A DNA stretch of 64,000 bases from Paenibacillus sediminis (GCF_017873765.1 NZ_JAGGKP010000003.1:124001-188000); one strand, 5' to 3'; positions 27,575 through 36,457 are shown, numbered from the stretch's first letter. The notes: a model not told the origin generated them from the letters alone. Program-made: numbers and translations.

Positions 27575-27646
27575 GCTTCCGCCCCCTTAACACCGGACTT
27601 CAGTAAATTATATGAACCCATCTGGGGAGCCATTCAATAAAAGAAA

Positions 27647-27688
27647 AGAGGCAGTCCCATCAGTCTTTGCAGACTTAGGACAACCTCT
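27647..27688 (-). terminator. Terminator downstream of the flavin-reductase remnant
   Basis: AGAGG..GTCC pairs with GGAC..CCTCT and encloses an AGTCT/AGACT hairpin. On the minus strand it is followed by a T-rich stretch. It is the terminator that once ended the remnant gene. Confidence 0.6.
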
Positions 27689-27709
27689 TCTAAAGGAGAT
27701 AGGATATGT

Positions 27710-27863
27710 TTATTTCGGCCGTTCGATCTCAAATATTTCGCCCGCCAGACTCCGAGAGCGTAGTTACAAAGGCAACCGGTCTTGGAATAATACTGCCTAT
27801 CAAAAATTTATAGTTGTCCTGTTCTGTTTGGCTTGCAGGATCAATTGAAATCATCATCATCAT
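27710..27863 (-). pseudogene. Internally deleted flavin reductase-like (DIM6/NTAB) gene
   Basis: From the ATG cluster at 27854-27863 the frame reads MISIDPASQTEQDNYKFLIG and continues SIIPRPVAFVTTLSESGGRNI before TGA at 27729. That is the N-terminus of the flavin reductase/NTA-oxygenase-component family. Shifted by one frame at the same place the sequence reads GEIFEIERPK and then TAA at 27710, the style of the family C-terminus. About 140 central residues expected of the family are missing. The gene still has an AAGGAG site and a downstream terminator, so the loss looks recent. Expression of a 44-residue peptide is possible but not functional. Confidence 0.7.
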
Positions 27864-27911
27864 TCTCCTTCCTGTAACGTTAGATCATTGTAGCTCTGTT
27901 CATCTATTCAT

Positions 27912-28964
27912 TCAATGATGTAGTTCTTTGAGCAGCTCTTCAGTATCCGTATATAAAGAAACAGCGTATTGATGCGCCTCCATACCCGCAGGCAAACTTG
28001 GCTGTAAGAGAACAGGATCATCATATAAAATACTGCGAGCAGTACCGTCTGTCAGCTCCTTAACTTTTTTCTCTAAATTAGAGATTTTATTCTTCCGATC
28101 TTTCCAGTACGAACTAATGGACTGCAGCTGACTCGCCCACATTGCCTGATCTTCCGCGGACATGTTCCCAGTGCGAGACCAGATTTCAATCATCTTTATA
28201 GCTTTCTCTATATATGCGGATGCATGCTTTAAATGGTGAAGATAGTCGCGATATGCCGTTAACAGAACAGCGCTTTTCTTAGAATATGGGTTGAACTTGA
28301 TGCTCTTGAACCCTTTCTCCATGTCCTTACCGGACTGAAACAGCTCTTCTTGCAATGTATGCACCCCGTGGATAAGCTTCCGTCCTTCTCCTAGCTCACA
28401 TCCGCTCTTAATCCAATCGGCGGCCTTGCTGAATTTTTGCGATAAATTATCGGTGAGCTGTACGAGTGAATCCCTGGCCTCTTTCGTGAAATCTGGGGGG
28501 AAAATAAAAATATGAACGAGCACGGCAAGCGCTGCTCCAATTACTGTATCTCGTATACGGTCTATTGGATAATGCCCTGATTGCTGCTCAAGAGCAAATA
28601 CGAGTAAGAGACTTAATGCGACCTGGTGGATAATCACTTCGCTCATCTTGAATAGAGCCGGAATACATGTACCGATCAAGAAAAGAAAAGCTAACGCCCA
28701 GCCATTAATTGGGAGGATACTTGCGAGCATCGCCGCAATGACTACTCCAATAATCGTACCTATTGTGCGTTGGTAGGAAAATTGAATGGATTGCTGCACC
28801 GTCGTTTGTAAGCAAAGAATAACCGTAAGGGGCGCTAAATAAGGATGCTTAGAGCCTGCAAGTTCGGCGAGTTCCCATGATAATCCAGAAACTGCCGCCA
28901 TTTTCAAAATTAAGATACCCGTGTTCATCACATAAAGCTTACGTTTCTGCTTTGTCTCGTTCAT
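27912..28964 (-). CDS. FUSC/aromatic-acid-exporter-like membrane protein
   Basis: A 350-residue protein with about six N-terminal membrane helices and a soluble C-terminal half with helical segments. KHPYLAPLTVILCLQTTVQQSIQFSYQRTIGTIIGVVIAA is the family hallmark of the FUSC/ArAE (YqjA-like) group, and FPPDFTKEARDSLVQL begins the cytoplasmic part. The group is thought to export aromatic acids or related weak acids; a substrate is not seen here. Start codon ATG at 28964 follows GGAG. It is a single gene with a short remnant of a chemoreceptor upstream. Confidence 0.78.
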   Translation of the reverse strand: MNETKQKRKLYVMNTGILILKMAAVSGLSWELAELAGSKHPYLAPLTVILCLQTTVQQSIQFSYQRTIGTIIGVVIAAMLASILPINGWALAFLFLIGTCIPALFKMSEVIIHQVALSLLLVFALEQQSGHYPIDRIRDTVIGAALAVLVHIFIFPPDFTKEARDSLVQLTDNLSQKFSKAADWIKSGCELGEGRKLIHGVHTLQEELFQSGKDMEKGFKSIKFNPYSKKSAVLLTAYRDYLHHLKHASAYIEKAIKMIEIWSRTGNMSAEDQAMWASQLQSISSYWKDRKNKISNLEKKVKELTDGTARSILYDDPVLLQPSLPAGMEAHQYAVSLYTDTEELLKELHH

Positions 28965-29136
28965 GCCTTTACTCCATACTCTTTTTGACTCTAGCGTTCG
29001 CTAACGATTCATTTTTTATAACCTCATTACATATGAAAAAGACATTGCCACAGCGTACATTCCGTAGAATTACGTGAGACAATGCCTTTGTTTATGGAGA
29101 ATACCAAAGCGCAGCCTTCGATACTCGCCCAGCCGA

Positions 29137-29245
29137 TTAATTCACAATAAACTTACTTGTTCTTTCTTGCAGACCTTGAGCTCGCAACGACAGTGAATCC
29201 AATACCGTAACTTCCGTATAGCTTTTTACGAATGGTCAACTTCAT
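29137..29245 (-). pseudogene. Internally deleted methyl-accepting chemotaxis protein gene
   Basis: An AGGAGGTGG site precedes ATG at 29245. The frame MKLTIRKKLYGSYGIGFTVVA is the start of a chemoreceptor first membrane helix, then it runs to a stop at 29153. In another frame the sequence reads AQGLQERTSKFIVN and ends TAA at 29137, which is the usual C-terminal tail of such receptors. The periplasmic, HAMP and signalling parts, several hundred codons, are gone. Same type of damage as the flavin reductase remnant 1.3 kb away. Confidence 0.7.
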
Positions 29246-29308
29246 TTTGTTCCACCTCTCCTCTCCCTGTCTTATCTGAATCGAAAAAGCGGATGTAAAG
29301 CGAAAATA

Positions 29309-30148
29309 TTATTTACCGAAATTACCGGAATTGTAATCGTCAAATGCTTGCTTGATCTCTTCAATCGTATTCATGACAAAAGGCCCATGTTGAACTACGG
29401 GTTCGCCAATCGGTTCGCCTGCAACGAGAAAAGCATGTAGTTTCTGCTGTGCACGAATCGTAACTTCGCTTTCTGACCCTTCCGAAGCGGACCCAAGCCA
29501 TAATACTTGCTGCTTCTTGCCTTTCGTCTCCTCTGCTCCGAAGTAACCTTCTCCATTTACAACATAAATAAAGCCGTTATAACTGCTTGGGAGATCTTGC
29601 GTCATGGAAGCGCCCGGTTCCAAAATGATTTCTACGATCGTGACAGGCACATGATTAAGCGTGTTCGCTGCTACTCCATTAGATGAGCCAGAGAAGACTC
29701 TAATCAGCGCCCCTTCCTCCCGGAGCACCGGCATATCCTCTGCATGGAGATCTTGATACCTGGTCTCAACCATTTTCTTAGCGCTCGGAAGGTTAATCCA
29801 TAGCTGCAGGCTATGTACGGTATCTCCAGGTACAGGTTGTTCACTGTGTATAATGCCTCTGCCTGCTGTCATCCACTGTAAATCTCCAGGCTTTAACAGA
29901 CCCGAATTTCCCTTATTATCCAGATGCTCTAGAGTTCCTTCAAGTACAAATGTAACTGTCTCCATTCCCCGATGAGGATGAAAGTCAAATACCCCGCGTT
30001 CAAACTTGTCTTCCATCATCATCAAAAAAGGATCAAATTCAGCCCAGTTCCCCGGCGGCAATACGGGACCTGCGGTATGTTTGGCTGAATGTCTTTGGAG
30101 AGTTACATCCCATACTCGGCGAATTCCCCGCTTTACGGCTTTATTCAT
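29309..30148 (-). CDS. Pirin-family protein
   Basis: A 279-residue bicupin of the pirin family (YhhW/YhaK-like). The N-terminal cupin has the metal-binding set FDFHPHRGMETVTFVLEG and GRGIIHSEQP; the C-terminal cupin is degenerate. Bacterial pirins of this type can act as quercetin dioxygenases, but biological role is usually unknown. GAGGAGG lies before the ATG at 30148. It is convergent in sense only with a strong terminator upstream of it; it is a stand-alone gene. No signal peptide. Confidence 0.88.
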   Translation of the reverse strand: MNKAVKRGIRRVWDVTLQRHSAKHTAGPVLPPGNWAEFDPFLMMMEDKFERGVFDFHPHRGMETVTFVLEGTLEHLDNKGNSGLLKPGDLQWMTAGRGIIHSEQPVPGDTVHSLQLWINLPSAKKMVETRYQDLHAEDMPVLREEGALIRVFSGSSNGVAANTLNHVPVTIVEIILEPGASMTQDLPSSYNGFIYVVNGEGYFGAEETKGKKQQVLWLGSASEGSESEVTIRAQQKLHAFLVAGEPIGEPVVQHGPFVMNTIEEIKQAFDDYNSGNFGK

Positions 30149-30280
30149 CTTATTACCTCCTCAAATTTTTGAAGATTACTAATAATTATATAGATACTAA
30201 CATTTTTCAAGTTTTCGAATTTATTATACTCGTTTTATATTCATATATTCAATGTTCATTTTGCCTGCCGTAATCATACA

Positions 30281-30321
30281 AAAGCAGCTGCCGCAGAGAG
30301 GGGCTCTGCGGCAGCTGCTTT
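30281..30321. terminator. Very strong bidirectional terminator
   Basis: Eighteen-base perfect stem from AAAGCAGCTGCCGCAGAG with a five-base loop. It ends the symporter operon and shields the pirin gene. Confidence 0.92.
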
Positions 30322-30346
30322 AAATTAAATCTTAGCTTAGATCATC

Positions 30347-31882
30347 CTAAGATAGCTCCCGAATACCTGTATTCGCCTTCACTAATATTTCATCGAACTT
30401 CGCATCGTCTTGCTTCGAAGAGAAATACGTTCCAATAAAGGCCCCTAAGAAACCTAGCGGAATGGATATAATACCCGGATTGGTCAGTTTGATAAGAGGC
30501 GTACCTACAAGTATCGCTTTACCGGCTTCTGGATTCCATACGTTAGGACTAACAGCAACTAGGATAAGAGCGCTGAACAACCCGAGAAGCATACCCGTAA
30601 CCGCGCCAGAAGTATTGAACCGTTTCCAGAATACGGTGAACACCAGTACAGGCAAGTTCGCACTAGCCGCTACTGCAAATGCGAGCGCCACCAAGAATGC
30701 GACATTCATCTTTTGCGCGAATAGAGCGAGCAAGATCGAAATCACTGCAACACCAACGGAGGCTAACTTCGCCATTCTCACCTGCTCCTTCTCGGTAGCT
30801 TTCCCTTTGCGAACGATATGGCTGTAGAAATCGTGCGCGAATGCCGAAGCCGCAGAAAGCACTAGACCCGCGACAACCGCCAATATCGTTGCGAACGCAA
30901 CCGCTGAGATAAAGGCAAACAGGAAATCTCCGCCAAGCGCTTTTGCAAGAAGAGGCGCGGCCATATTACCGGCAGCGTTCGCCTTCACAATAGCATCTTT
31001 GCCTACAAAAGCAGCTGCGCCAAAGCCAAGGAACAGTGTCATCACGTAGAACAGTCCGATCACCCAAGTAGCGACGACTACAGACTTGCGAGCTGTAGGT
31101 GCGTCTTTAACGGTAAAGAACCGGATCAAAATGTGAGGCAGTCCAGCCGTTCCTAGCACTAGAGCAAGGTTAAGCGAAATGGTATCAAGCCCATTCGCGA
31201 ATTTATTGCGAGGGTTAAGGAATGCTTCCTTAAGCGGAGTTGCAGTCCGCATTTCGTTAAACATATGACCGACATTAAAATCAAATTTGGCAAATACGAT
31301 TAACGAAATAATAAACGTACCGGCTATAAGCAGTATACATTTAATAATTTGTACCCAGCTTGTAGCTGTCATGCCGCCGAACACAACGTATACAGTCATC
31401 AGAACGCCGACAATAAGGACGGAAGCCGTGTAGTCCAGACTAGGAATAAGAAGAGTAATAAGTGCGCCTGCGCCAACCAGCTGTGCAATCATATAGAAAA
31501 TGGAAATAACAATCGAATTCAGCGCTGCAACGCCGCGAATTTTCTTGTTATCGAAACGAGCAGCAATCATATCCGCCATCGTATATTTTCCTAAATTACG
31601 GAGCGGTTCTGCCACAAGATACAGTACAACCAAGTAAGCGACGAGGAATCCGATGCTGTAGAAAAATCCGTCAAAACCAAACAACGCGATCATTCCCGCA
31701 ATACCTAAAAAGGATGCAGCAGACATGTAGTCTCCAGCAATAGCCAGACCGTTCTGCCAGCCTGTCAGTCCTCCGTTAGCGGTATAAAACTCGCTTGTCG
31801 TTTTTGTACGTTTGGAAGCATAATACGTGATGACGAGAGTACCAAGAACAATGATAAGAAATAGGAGAAATGCTGTATTCAT
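30347..31882 (-). CDS. Acetate-type sodium:solute symporter (ActP/MctC-like)
   Basis: Inner-membrane symporter of 511 residues with about 13 helices. The family stretch YYASKRTKTTSEFYTANGGLTGWQNGLAIAGDYMSAASFLGIAGMIA is that of ActP/YwcA. Other landmarks are GGMTATSWVQI and ASAFAHDFYSHI. It imports acetate, pyruvate or a similar short carboxylate with sodium. It starts only three bases after the DUF485 stop, so the pair is an operon. LytS/LytT genes upstream in the same direction are the likely regulators, now separated by an IS element. Confidence 0.9.
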   Translation of the reverse strand: MNTAFLLFLIIVLGTLVITYYASKRTKTTSEFYTANGGLTGWQNGLAIAGDYMSAASFLGIAGMIALFGFDGFFYSIGFLVAYLVVLYLVAEPLRNLGKYTMADMIAARFDNKKIRGVAALNSIVISIFYMIAQLVGAGALITLLIPSLDYTASVLIVGVLMTVYVVFGGMTATSWVQIIKCILLIAGTFIISLIVFAKFDFNVGHMFNEMRTATPLKEAFLNPRNKFANGLDTISLNLALVLGTAGLPHILIRFFTVKDAPTARKSVVVATWVIGLFYVMTLFLGFGAAAFVGKDAIVKANAAGNMAAPLLAKALGGDFLFAFISAVAFATILAVVAGLVLSAASAFAHDFYSHIVRKGKATEKEQVRMAKLASVGVAVISILLALFAQKMNVAFLVALAFAVAASANLPVLVFTVFWKRFNTSGAVTGMLLGLFSALILVAVSPNVWNPEAGKAILVGTPLIKLTNPGIISIPLGFLGAFIGTYFSSKQDDAKFDEILVKANTGIRELS

Positions 31883-31885
31883 CGA

Positions 31886-32209
31886 TTATCCCGCCTTTCT
31901 TTCCGACGTTTGCACCTCTGCTTTAATCTCTGCACAAAGCGCGTCGAACGATTTTGATTTACTGGAATAGATCGAGCATAGAACCCATGTCATAATAAAT
32001 TGGGTAGAGGCGAATACCCATGCCCAACTGATTGCACCGACCGCGGGTTTATTAAGAACTTCGGAGTATGCCGTTAGAACCGGAAGTGTAAAATAAAAGG
32101 CCAAGAAGAACAGTGTCATCGGAATGATAAACCGTTTCTTCTTCGTGATCAACTTGCGGAAAAGCTCTGAGCGGGCAACTTCACTGTACGTTAATTGCTT
32201 CTTACTCAA
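31886..32209 (-). CDS. DUF485 membrane protein (YjcH-like symporter partner)
   Basis: A small membrane protein of 107 residues with two central helices (PMTLFFLAFYFTLPVLTAY and GAISWAWVFASTQFIMTWVL), the DUF485 pattern regularly found beside ActP-like symporters. The start is TTG at 32209, seven bases after GGAGGG; the reading frame upstream to 32254 has no ribosome site and crosses the promoter. Role as a symporter subunit or modulator is from family context. Confidence 0.85.
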   Translation of the reverse strand: MSKKQLTYSEVARSELFRKLITKKKRFIIPMTLFFLAFYFTLPVLTAYSEVLNKPAVGAISWAWVFASTQFIMTWVLCSIYSSKSKSFDALCAEIKAEVQTSERKAG

Positions 32210-32257
32210 CAGAAATCCCTCCACATTATGAATTGCGCTTAACCGATTGGACAAGTA

Positions 32258-32272
32258 ATGTAAGCGCTTTAA
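32258..32272. promoter_or_regulatory. Probable catabolite-response element (cre) for the symporter operon
   Basis: ATGTAAGCGCTTTAA differs from the CcpA consensus at one position. It lies a few bases downstream of a minus-strand TATAAT at 32276-32281, a position fitting repression. No good -35 lies at the right distance, suggesting the promoter needs an activator such as LytT. Confidence 0.55.
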
Positions 32273-32396
32273 TATATTATAACGTGTCTTTGTTTCTTTG
32301 GATGAATTTAGGTGTAAAACGTCAAATTTCCATCCTCAAATACAAAAAAACAGTCCTGAGTGAAGTGACCCCTAAAAGTTAGACACGGCTATTTCA

Positions 32397-33206
32397 TCAG
32401 GCAGATTTCTCAAAATGAGTTCGATATTGTATCGGACTCATTTTTAATTTTGCCTTAATCCGTTTCGCATTATAGTATCCTATATATTTTTCTAATTCTA
32501 GTTTAAAGTGTTCTACACTTTCGAATTCTTTGAAGTAGAGGAACTCTGATTTCATAATACCAAAGAAATTCTCCATCACGGAATTATCATAACAGTTTCC
32601 TTTACGAGACATACTTTGTAGAACGCTTCTTTCTTGTAGCGCATGACGATATTGCTTCATTTGATAGTGCCAACCCTGATCGGAATGCATGAGCAGTTGG
32701 TGGTCTTCTGGTAGGCGCTCTAAAGCCTTCGCCAACATCTCTGAAACAAGTGAATAAGTCGGTCGTGAGCCAATTGTGTATGTAATAATTTCTCCGTTAA
32801 ATAAATCTAACACAGGTGATAAATACAGCTTTTCTCCGAATAATTTAAACTCCGTAATATCCGTAACCCATTTTTCATTCGGTGCTTCCGCCTTGAACTG
32901 ACGATCTAGAAGATTGGGCGCAATTTTACCGACTGTACCTTTATACGATTTATACTTTTTCATACGTACAAGACATTTTAAACCAAGCTCTTTCATAATG
33001 CGTTGAACCTTCTTATGATTTACTTTCTTCCCACGATTCACTAGTTCATCACGAATACGACGATAACCATAGCGGCCCTCATGTTCATCGTAAATTGATT
33101 TGATTTCAGCCTTTAAATCGGCATCAAGATCTGGTCGGTTCATTTTCTTTACAAGATCATAATACGTGCTACGTGGAATGCCAGCAAGCTTCACGAGCAC
33201 TTTCAC
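32397..33206 (-). CDS. IS3-family transposase, OrfB (DDE integrase domain)
   Basis: Catalytic part of the transposase, 269 residues from the annotated ATG. The rve-domain acids are visible: Asp in WVTDITEF, Asp in LMHSDQGWHY and Glu in NSVMENFFGIMKSE, with the IS150-type HTH_21 region (YDEHEGRYGYRRIRDEL) before it. The same frame remains open upstream to about 33265 (GKITKQDKAQVVYELRHKYPVKV), so the natural product is probably an OrfAB fusion made by a -1 shift on the A run in GGAAAAATC. Nothing in the catalytic core is missing. Confidence 0.92.
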   Translation of the reverse strand: MKVLVKLAGIPRSTYYDLVKKMNRPDLDADLKAEIKSIYDEHEGRYGYRRIRDELVNRGKKVNHKKVQRIMKELGLKCLVRMKKYKSYKGTVGKIAPNLLDRQFKAEAPNEKWVTDITEFKLFGEKLYLSPVLDLFNGEIITYTIGSRPTYSLVSEMLAKALERLPEDHQLLMHSDQGWHYQMKQYRHALQERSVLQSMSRKGNCYDNSVMENFFGIMKSEFLYFKEFESVEHFKLELEKYIGYYNAKRIKAKLKMSPIQYRTHFEKSA

Positions 33207-33232
33207 CGGATATTTATGCCTTAACTCATAGA

Positions 33233-33751
33233 CTACTTGAGCTTTGTCTTGCTTGGTGATTTTTCCTTGTTTTGAACTAAGGCATTCAACTTTTTTAAAT
33301 ACTCATTCTCCATTTCAAGTTGTTTAATTCGTGCTTCAAGTGTTTCGACAGATCCTTCAACGGAAGTTTGTTTTGCTTGTTTCGTTGGCTCTTTTTTCAT
33401 CGGTGGACGCCCCTTTTCCTTCGAAACGAGTGCGTCTATTCCGAAAGTACTCAGCTGTATTCTCCATTTTCGAATCAATGCAGGAGATGAAATATTAAAG
33501 ATTACTGCAGCTTCGTTTGGGGACGCCCCATTTTCGTTCATATAATTAAGTACATCCATTTTAAACTGCGTTGTGTAAGAAGTATAGGACTTTTCGAAAG
33601 CTGCTAATCCGTGATATTCATATTGTTTGATCCACATACGTACGACTTCCTTATTCGCTCCGATTGAACGAGCAATTTTATCCACGCTCTCTAATTGCTT
33701 CTGGTATCTAACCACTGCATCAATTTTATGTTCAACAGTAAATTTACTCAT
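33233..33751 (-). CDS. IS3-family transposase, OrfA (helix-turn-helix)
   Basis: DNA-binding part of the IS150-type transposase, 172 residues. It has two helix-turn-helix units (SVDKIARSIGANKEVVRMWIKQYEYHG and SPNEAAVIFNISSPALIRKWRIQLS) and a C-terminal leucine-rich coiled coil (VETLEARIKQLEMENEYLKKLNALV). It overlaps the reading frame of OrfB near its end, where slippage is expected. The start has GGAGGTGC before it, inside the right terminal repeat region. Confidence 0.9.
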   Translation of the reverse strand: MSKFTVEHKIDAVVRYQKQLESVDKIARSIGANKEVVRMWIKQYEYHGLAAFEKSYTSYTTQFKMDVLNYMNENGASPNEAAVIFNISSPALIRKWRIQLSTFGIDALVSKEKGRPPMKKEPTKQAKQTSVEGSVETLEARIKQLEMENEYLKKLNALVQNKEKSPSKTKLK

Positions 33752-33836
33752 GAAAAAACTGCACCTCCAATTGTTAGATTGTGTTTAACAATTGGGGTGC
33801 AGTTCAGAGCGGACTGTTCAAAATATTGTATATGAT

Positions 33837-34598
33837 CTACCCCTCTAATAGCTTGATCATATCTTTACCCGCAATCCGGGAAACTGGTATTTTCGTTCGA
33901 CTCATATCACTGAGAATGGCGTTGTAAGCCCCGTTGAACCATGGCTCTATTTCTTGGATATAATCGAGATTCACGAGGTAGCTCCGATGGGTACGGAAGA
34001 ATGCTGTCCCAAGCTTCTCCTCCAGCTCTTGCAGTGTCTGCTTTGTTGCATAAGACCGGCCATCAGTTAAATGAATAAGAGTCACCTTATCCTCCTTCAC
34101 CGCATAGAGAAAATGTTCCGCCTCGAGGACAATGATCCGGCCGCCTTCCTCAACGAGCAGCTTATTTTTTTTGAAAGGGAGCACCTGTGGCGGTTCCATC
34201 TGCTTGGCTGCACCCAAAGTACTCCCGCTTTCTGCCTTCCTCGCCCTAATCCGCTCCAAAGTCCGTCTAAACCTTTCTTCATCATAGGGCTTGAGAAGAT
34301 AATCAACGGCCTCTACTTGAAAAGCCTCCAGAGCATATTGATCGTAGGCTGTCGTAAATACAATAGACGGCTTTGGTTCCATCTGATGAAGCCTGTGAGC
34401 AGCCTGAATCCCGTTCATCTCAGGCATTTCGATATCCAGAAAAATGGCATCTGGTCGATGCTTCTCCGCTAGATCTAATGCCTCAATTCCGCTTGCAGCT
34501 GACGGGAGCAATACGACATCTGGCTCTTTAGAGAGCAGATAAATGAGTTCTTCCCTTGCCAGCCGTTCATCTTCGGCAATCATAATTCGAAGTATCAT
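33837..34598 (-). CDS. lytT: LytT-like LytTR response regulator
   Basis: Response regulator of 253 residues with receiver domain (MIAEDERLAREELIYLLS, phosphoacceptor in AIFLDIEMPEMNG, TTAYDQYALEAF) and a C-terminal LytTR DNA-binding domain (FLYAVKEDKVTLIHLTDGRSYATKQTL and FFRTHRSYLVNLDYIQEI). ATG at 34598 follows AAGGAG by nine bases; the frame to 34688 lies inside lytS. It overlaps lytS by four bases. By family and by gene order it should respond to extracellular carboxylate and drive the symporter genes downstream. Confidence 0.9.
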   Translation of the reverse strand: MILRIMIAEDERLAREELIYLLSKEPDVVLLPSAASGIEALDLAEKHRPDAIFLDIEMPEMNGIQAAHRLHQMEPKPSIVFTTAYDQYALEAFQVEAVDYLLKPYDEERFRRTLERIRARKAESGSTLGAAKQMEPPQVLPFKKNKLLVEEGGRIIVLEAEHFLYAVKEDKVTLIHLTDGRSYATKQTLQELEEKLGTAFFRTHRSYLVNLDYIQEIEPWFNGAYNAILSDMSRTKIPVSRIAGKDMIKLLEG

Positions 34599-36328
34599 AC
34601 AGATGTACTCCTTCTTTCCTTCCGGCATGGTATTGCAAACGTAACTTTTGTCCCGCCTTCCACTCGATTTCGATAGTTCAGCGAACATTCCGAACCGAGC
34701 AGACTAACTAGACGCTGATTTACATTATGAACGCCAAGACCTGTACTCTCGCTCCCCCTCATTGGGGCTGTGCCCAGCTTGTCTATGATGCTCTCCGGAA
34801 TTCCGGTACCGTTGTCCTCTACGATGATCTTGACCATCTTCCCTTCCCGCTTAAGTTCAATGCGTATCCAGCCTCCGCTTGCCTTCTTCCTAAGGCCATG
34901 CTGGATGCTGTTCTCCACAAGCGGTTGAAGTGTTGAAGGCGGAATAAGAACCATTTCCAAACTCGGTGCCAGTACACATTCTACCTTGAGCTGATCAGCG
35001 AACCTGGTTCGAATGATCTCTAGATATGTATTTAAATGCTCTACTTCCTGATAAAGCGGGATAAGCGGCGACTGCGTCATCTTGAGGCTCATTCTCATGA
35101 ACTGGCCCAGCTGTACAGTGACATGACGCGCGCTGTCTGGATCGATGCGAATAAGTGTAATTATGGAATTTAAAGTGTTGAACAAAAAATGCGGGTTAAT
35201 TTGTGCTTGCAGCGCCCTTAGCTCTGCATCCTTCATAAGCGCTTCCAATTTCTCAGAGCGCGCGCTCGTTAACTGACTCGAGATCAGCTTGCTGAAGCCT
35301 TGGGCAAACTCCACTACTACCTTGTGAATCTGTTTCGGACTGCGAAAATATAAATTGATAAGCCCCGCCGTCTGACCAGATTGGTTGAATGGCATAATGA
35401 TCGCTGCAGCCAGATCAGGATGATGCGGCTGAATGTGATCGGGGTGCAGGACAACTTGAATTTTCCCAGTAGCAATGGCTAGCCTAGACAATTCCGTTAC
35501 GATCAATTCCCCAGGCAAGTGCCGAGATGTGCCGATGCCAACATGAGCCAGAATCCGCTCTGTATCCGTTACGGCCACCGCGTCAGCCTGCAATTCATTC
35601 ATTAGAATCGAGGCAGTTGCTTCGGCTGTTACGTAAGTGAGACCTTGTTTAAGATGCGGCAGTACCATCTCTGCAATGTGGAAAGCCCGCCCAGTCTCAA
35701 GCGCAGCTGCCCGATCTTCCTCCTTCAAAGCTACGCGGATCATCGCGACGAAGATCGCAATGCCTACGCTGTTTGTTATCACCATAGGGACGCCTATACG
35801 ATTGACGAGCGTTATTGCGGTGTCTGAAGAAGTCGTAAAAATAAGTACAATTCCGACCTGCAGAATCGGAGCAAACACGCCAATGAACATCGCTTTAATA
35901 GAAGAAATGACCCTTTCTTCATAAAAGAAACGAGCAATGAGCCCGGCGAGAAGTCCAATTACAGGAGTGGATACCGCATAGGACGCACCCGCAATACCTC
36001 CAATCAAATAAGCGTGGTAACCCGTCAATATTCCCGCTCCCGCACCAACGTAAGCCCCTCCAAGCAATCCTGCGATAACGACGCCGATGAGTGCAGAATG
36101 AGCCATAATTTCATTAGGGCCAAGAGATATAATCCAGAACGCCGACCCAGTCTCCTGCGGACTTACTACGACACCCGCATATGTACCTGCAATACCGATC
36201 AGCCCAAATAATACCGCAAACATACTTCCTGTCAGTATATTCATATCTCGATCAAGTATGTTGCGGAAAAGAGAGATCCGGGTCAATATAAACATAACAA
36301 TTAGCAGCATCCCCATACGTTCGAACAA
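34595..36328 (-). CDS. lytS: LytS-like sensor histidine kinase
   Basis: Membrane kinase of 577 residues. The first 200 residues are the 5TM-5TMR_LYT domain (NEIMAHSALIGVVIAGLLGGAYVGAGAGILTGYHAYLIGGIAGASYA), then a GAF-like domain (about 220-355), the His_kinase domain with QINPHFLFNTLNSI as phosphoacceptor, and an ATPase domain (VENSIQHGL, DNGTGIPES). LytS proteins of Bacillales sense pyruvate or related signals. It is the first gene of the lytST operon. The upstream 180 bases hold the terminator of the ydjO-like gene and a promoter region without a clear consensus. Confidence 0.92.
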   Translation of the reverse strand: MFERMGMLLIVMFILTRISLFRNILDRDMNILTGSMFAVLFGLIGIAGTYAGVVVSPQETGSAFWIISLGPNEIMAHSALIGVVIAGLLGGAYVGAGAGILTGYHAYLIGGIAGASYAVSTPVIGLLAGLIARFFYEERVISSIKAMFIGVFAPILQVGIVLIFTTSSDTAITLVNRIGVPMVITNSVGIAIFVAMIRVALKEEDRAAALETGRAFHIAEMVLPHLKQGLTYVTAEATASILMNELQADAVAVTDTERILAHVGIGTSRHLPGELIVTELSRLAIATGKIQVVLHPDHIQPHHPDLAAAIIMPFNQSGQTAGLINLYFRSPKQIHKVVVEFAQGFSKLISSQLTSARSEKLEALMKDAELRALQAQINPHFLFNTLNSIITLIRIDPDSARHVTVQLGQFMRMSLKMTQSPLIPLYQEVEHLNTYLEIIRTRFADQLKVECVLAPSLEMVLIPPSTLQPLVENSIQHGLRKKASGGWIRIELKREGKMVKIIVEDNGTGIPESIIDKLGTAPMRGSESTGLGVHNVNQRLVSLLGSECSLNYRNRVEGGTKVTFAIPCRKERRSTSV

Positions 36329-36457
36329 TATAAGCGTGAGCTGTTCCAGACGTATTCCTCCCGCTAACCAGCAATATAAACCTTTTTATGTAAAATGATA
36401 AAATGTTTCTCAATTTTAGAATAAACTCTTATTTTCATCCAATCAATATAAAAAAAA

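Larger units (their letters stand above)
32361..33806 (-). mobile_element. IS3-family insertion sequence (IS150 group), complete
   Basis: A 1446-base element. The left end TGAAGTGACCCCTAAAAGTT and the inverted right end TGAACTGCACCCCAATTGTT are imperfect terminal repeats that continue to ACAC. The three bases GAG flank both ends as target duplication (32358-32360 and 33807-33809). It holds orfA and orfB, both without stops inside their domains, in the arrangement of IS150. The element looks intact and could be active. It inserted into the loop of a terminator. Confidence 0.93.
32343..33818 (-). terminator. Intrinsic terminator split by the IS element
   Basis: The arm AACAGTCC (32349-32356) and the arm GGACTGTT (33811-33818) are perfect complements. 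Joined across the IS they give an eight-base stem with loop TGAGC, and the A run at 32343-32350 supplies a T tract on the minus strand. It is the original terminator of lytT. Confidence 0.8.
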
